A DNA stretch of 7,691 nucleotides from the NCBI GenBank assembly GCA_030825745.1, contig JAPJPH010000043.1:1-7691 (forward strand), read 5' to 3'. The translations under genes were made by a program, and so were the position numbers. The number at the start of each line of letters is the position of its first letter. Position 1 is the first letter of the stretch. The notes beneath the pieces are model-generated. The model was given only the letters and a program-made list of their open reading frames with translations. It had not been told where the DNA came from and did not search any database. Shown one piece after another: positions 5,372 to 7,691 of the stretch. This DNA is from Anaerococcus sp. GTDB lineage: Bacteria > Bacillota > Clostridia > Tissierellales > Peptoniphilaceae.

Positions 5372-6463
5372 ATGAGTATATTTGAAAAATTACAAAGCGC
5401 AGATTATGAACAACTTATTTTCATGAATGACAATGAAACTGGCCTACGTGCAATCACCTGTATACATAACACTGTTTTAGGACCTGCTATAGGTGGTATG
5501 AGAGTATGGAAATATGAAAAAGAAGAAGATGCAATAGAAGATGTTGTTAGATTAGCTAAGGGTATGGCTTATAAAAATGCTGCTGCTGGAATTTACTCAG
5601 GTGGAGCTAAAACTGTAGTAATGGTAGATGACGAACATCCTAAAACAGAAGCTATGCTAAGATCATTAGGTAGATATATCCAATCTATGGGTGGAAGATA
5701 CATCACAGCAGAAGATGTTGGAACAAGTGAAGAAGATATGGATGCAGTATACCAAGAAACAAATTATGTACTAGGTACATCTATGAAAAAAGGTACAGCA
5801 GGAAACCCATCTCCATCAACCGCTAGAGGCGTTTATATGTCTATGAAAGCATCTTGTAAAGAAAAATATGGTGATGATAGTCTAAAAGGTAAGAAAGTTC
5901 TAATCCAAGGTCTAGGCCATGTAGGTTTAGTAATAGCTGATTATATTATGGAAGAAGGCGCTATAGTTTTAGGATCTGATATAAATCAAACATGTATAGA
6001 AAATGCTAAGGCTAAAGGAATTGAAATAGTAGAACCTGAAAAAATATTTGATGTTGATATAGATATTTATTGTCCATGTGCACTAGGCGCAACAGTAAAT
6101 GATGAATCAATAGAAAAAATGAACTTTGATATAATCTGTGGTTCAGCTAATAACCAACTAAAAGAAGAAAGACATGGTAAAGTTTTAATGGATAAGGGAA
6201 TACTATATGCTCCTGACTTTATAGTTAATGCTGGTGGAGTAGTTCACTGCCATGATGAGTTATACGGTGGATTTGATCTAGAAAGAGCTAACAAAAAAAT
6301 AGATAAAATTGCTGATCAAATAGCTAAAGTATTTGAAATTTCAAAAGAAGAAAATATACCAACCAATGAAGCAGCAAATAAGCTAGCTGAAAGAAGAATT
6401 AAATCAGTAGAAAAATCAAAAGGAATATATGTAGAACATCCAAAATCCTCATTAGTTAGATAA
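5372..6463 (+). CDS. NAD-dependent leucine/valine-type amino acid dehydrogenase
   Basis: This is a 363-residue enzyme of the Glu/Leu/Phe/Val dehydrogenase family. It oxidatively deaminates branched-chain amino acids to 2-oxoacids, yielding NADH and ammonia. It lines up almost without gaps with Bacillus leucine dehydrogenase (364 residues) as I recall it: GPAIGGMRVW at 37-46, K68 in AYKNAAAG, catalytic K80 in GGAKTV, and D115 in TAEDVG. The Rossmann motif GLGHVG is at 180-185, and D203 ends the second strand, which favours NAD over NADP. GSANNQL is at 256-262. A79 replaces the common Gly next to the catalytic lysine. It lies 42 nt after the gamma-fusion gene with AAGGAG at 5360-5365, and no terminator intervenes. 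It is probably the last gene of the operon, supplying 2-oxoacids to VOR. Leu, Val or Ile preference is not settled; homologues are named bcd or ldh. Confidence 0.93.
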   Translation: MSIFEKLQSADYEQLIFMNDNETGLRAITCIHNTVLGPAIGGMRVWKYEKEEDAIEDVVRLAKGMAYKNAAAGIYSGGAKTVVMVDDEHPKTEAMLRSLGRYIQSMGGRYITAEDVGTSEEDMDAVYQETNYVLGTSMKKGTAGNPSPSTARGVYMSMKASCKEKYGDDSLKGKKVLIQGLGHVGLVIADYIMEEGAIVLGSDINQTCIENAKAKGIEIVEPEKIFDVDIDIYCPCALGATVNDESIEKMNFDIICGSANNQLKEERHGKVLMDKGILYAPDFIVNAGGVVHCHDELYGGFDLERANKKIDKIADQIAKVFEISKEENIPTNEAANKLAERRIKSVEKSKGIYVEHPKSSLVR

Positions 6464-6480
6464 TTAAATAAAGTTAACAC

Positions 6481-6516
6481 TAGAAAAAAGGCATGCAAGA
6501 GCATGTCTTTTTTCTA
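6481..6516 (+). terminator. intrinsic terminator closing the operon
   Basis: A 16-bp stem runs from TAGAAAAAAGGCATGC (6481-6496) to its partner at 6501-6516, with one G-T wobble (6491/6506). The loop is AAGA. The 3' arm carries six T (6508-6513) and the 5' arm six A, so the element could also stop transcription arriving on the minus strand. It lies 17 nt after the dehydrogenase stop and ends the branched-chain amino acid operon. Confidence 0.9.
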
Positions 6517-6541
6517 TAATAAGCTTTGTAATTATATAATA

Positions 6542-6550
6542 TGTTATAAT
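6542..6550 (+). promoter_or_regulatory. hisS promoter, extended -10 type
   Basis: TGTTATAAT is a perfect extended -10 (TGn plus TATAAT). Transcription would start near 6557, giving an untranslated leader of about 20 nt before hisS. No good -35 hexamer stands 16-18 nt upstream, as is common for extended -10 promoters. Two further TATAAT hexamers are at 6515-6520 and 6535-6540. They may be alternative -10 sites or simply AT-rich sequence. The short leader leaves no room for a T-box. Confidence 0.6.
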
Positions 6551-6576
6551 AAGATAAACAGAGTAAAGGAGTCAAA

Positions 6577-7691
6577 ATGAATATTGTAAAACCATCTACA
6601 ATTGCAGGTGTAATGGAACTAATTCCAAATGAGCAATTGATATTTGAAAAAATCAAAAATACTATAGAAGAAACCTTCAAAAAATATCAGTTTATGCCAA
6701 TAGATACCCCCCTTATTGAAAAAAATGAGATACTATTTGCAAAAGGTGGAGGAGAGACTGAAAAACAAATATTTGAAATAGCATCTGATACCAAGGATAT
6801 GAGTCTTAGGTTTGACCTAACAGTTCCTTTGGCAAGGTATGTATCTGAACACTTTACAGATTTAAATTTCCCATTTAAAAGATACCATGTTGGAAAGGTA
6901 TATAGGGGAGAGAGAAATCAAAAGGGAAGGTATAGGGAGTTTTACCAATGTGACATAGACATAATTGGTCATGAAAAATTGGCTATATATAATGATGCTA
7001 TACCTCCTGCTGTTATGTATGAGATATTTAACAAGCTTGATATGCCTGAAGTAACCTTTAAAATTAATAATAGAAAGTTATTAAATGGATTTTTTATAAG
7101 CTTGGGTATAGAAGACAGCACTGAAATTTTAAGACTAATTGATAAAAAAGATAAAATAGGTCTAGAAAAATTAAAAGAGAATTTAGTTGATATCCTAGGT
7201 GATGAAAAATCTTCAAAGATTATAAAATTTATTAGTTCTGAGTATAAAAACAAAGACTTGTTGGAGTATTTTACAACAATTGATGGTAATGAAATTTTTA
7301 ACACTGGGCTAGATGAACTAAAAACTGTTTATGAGTATATGATTAAGTTTGGGATTGATGATAAAAATATTAAAATTGATCCATCAATAACTAGAGGACT
7401 TGATTATTATACATCAACTGTTTATGAAACTTTTATAAATGGCTATGAGAGTATAGGATCTATTTCATCTGGGGGTAGGTATGAGAATTTAGCAGCTAAC
7501 TTTAGCAAAAATAACCTACCTGGTGTTGGAATGAGTATAGGACTTACTAGGTTATTTTACCAACTTAAGGAACTTTCTTTGATTAAAAATGAAGAATCTG
7601 CTATAACAAGTGTTTTAGTTATACCAATGGATGAATCTATAAATGATTATGCCATAGAAGTTTTAAATAAGTTAAGAGATAAGAATATTAA
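6577..7691 (+). CDS. hisS: histidyl-tRNA synthetase, 5' part, cut by the window end
   Basis: This class II aminoacyl-tRNA synthetase charges tRNA-His with histidine using ATP. In all, 371 residues are visible, and no stop is reached. LRFDLTVPLARY is at 77-88. Motif 2, YRGERNQKGRYREFYQ, is at 109-124. The histidine-binding signature RGLDYYTSTVYE is at 273-284, SSGGRYENL at 297-305, and motif 3, GVGMSIGLTRL, at 316-326. From about 342 the anticodon-binding domain begins (TSVLVIP) and is truncated by the edge; roughly 50-80 residues are probably missing. The N-terminus, KPSTIAGVMELIPNEQ, differs from the usual E. coli-like KGTRD opening and resembles a separate bacterial HisRS group (KPS..GFMELLP-type, from memory). 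AAAGGAG at 6565-6571 sits five bases before the ATG. It is a separate transcription unit from the operon upstream. Confidence 0.95.
   Translation, partial: MNIVKPSTIAGVMELIPNEQLIFEKIKNTIEETFKKYQFMPIDTPLIEKNEILFAKGGGETEKQIFEIASDTKDMSLRFDLTVPLARYVSEHFTDLNFPFKRYHVGKVYRGERNQKGRYREFYQCDIDIIGHEKLAIYNDAIPPAVMYEIFNKLDMPEVTFKINNRKLLNGFFISLGIEDSTEILRLIDKKDKIGLEKLKENLVDILGDEKSSKIIKFISSEYKNKDLLEYFTTIDGNEIFNTGLDELKTVYEYMIKFGIDDKNIKIDPSITRGLDYYTSTVYETFINGYESIGSISSGGRYENLAANFSKNNLPGVGMSIGLTRLFYQLKELSLIKNEESAITSVLVIPMDESINDYAIEVLNKLRDKNI

Noticed and set aside
210..7304. Minus-strand open frames of 60-120 codons at several places, e.g. 2783-3142, 4531-4833 and 6969-7304
   Set aside because: All lie opposite well-supported + strand genes, are low-complexity (rich in Ser, Ile and Phe) and show no recognisable domain. 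They are antisense shadows of AT-rich coding sequence.

Overview
The window is low-GC, AT-rich DNA read entirely from the + strand. Strong AGGAGG-type Shine-Dalgarno sites, heavy use of ATA, AGA and TTA codons, and ferredoxin-linked 2-oxoacid oxidation together point to an anaerobic, amino-acid-fermenting Firmicute. A Peptoniphilaceae/Tissierellia-type organism such as Anaerococcus or Peptoniphilus is my best guess; this is inference from gene content and composition, not from a marker gene.

Positions 1-123 are a leader with a possible upstream terminator hairpin and a second, strong bulged hairpin just before the first gene. Positions 124-6463 look like one seven-gene operon. Its order is: a BrnQ branched-chain amino acid carrier; a P-loop ATPase of unknown role that appears to start at an ATT codon; a two-cluster ferredoxin subunit; VorB (alpha-type subunit); VorA (thiamine diphosphate-binding subunit); a gamma subunit fused to a ferritin-like di-iron domain; and a leucine/valine-type dehydrogenase. 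Gaps between the first six genes are 15 nt or less, with one 1-nt overlap and one direct abutment. The dehydrogenase follows after 42 nt. A 16-bp intrinsic terminator at 6481-6516 closes the operon. A separate transcription unit then begins with an extended -10 promoter and hisS (histidyl-tRNA synthetase), which runs off the right edge.

The operon makes metabolic sense as the oxidative branch of Stickland-type fermentation. BrnQ brings in Leu/Ile/Val, and the dehydrogenase converts them to 2-oxoacids, yielding NADH and ammonia. The four-subunit oxidoreductase then turns the 2-oxoacids into branched acyl-CoAs and CO2, reducing ferredoxin. No acyl-CoA-to-ATP step (phosphotransacylase, kinase or CoA transferase) is present in the window.

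The most unusual item is the gamma subunit. Its C-terminal half is a rubrerythrin-like four-helix domain that keeps every expected iron ligand, which suggests oxygen or peroxide protection built into an oxygen-sensitive enzyme. The second is the conserved-looking P-loop ATPase inside the same operon, with a non-standard start codon.
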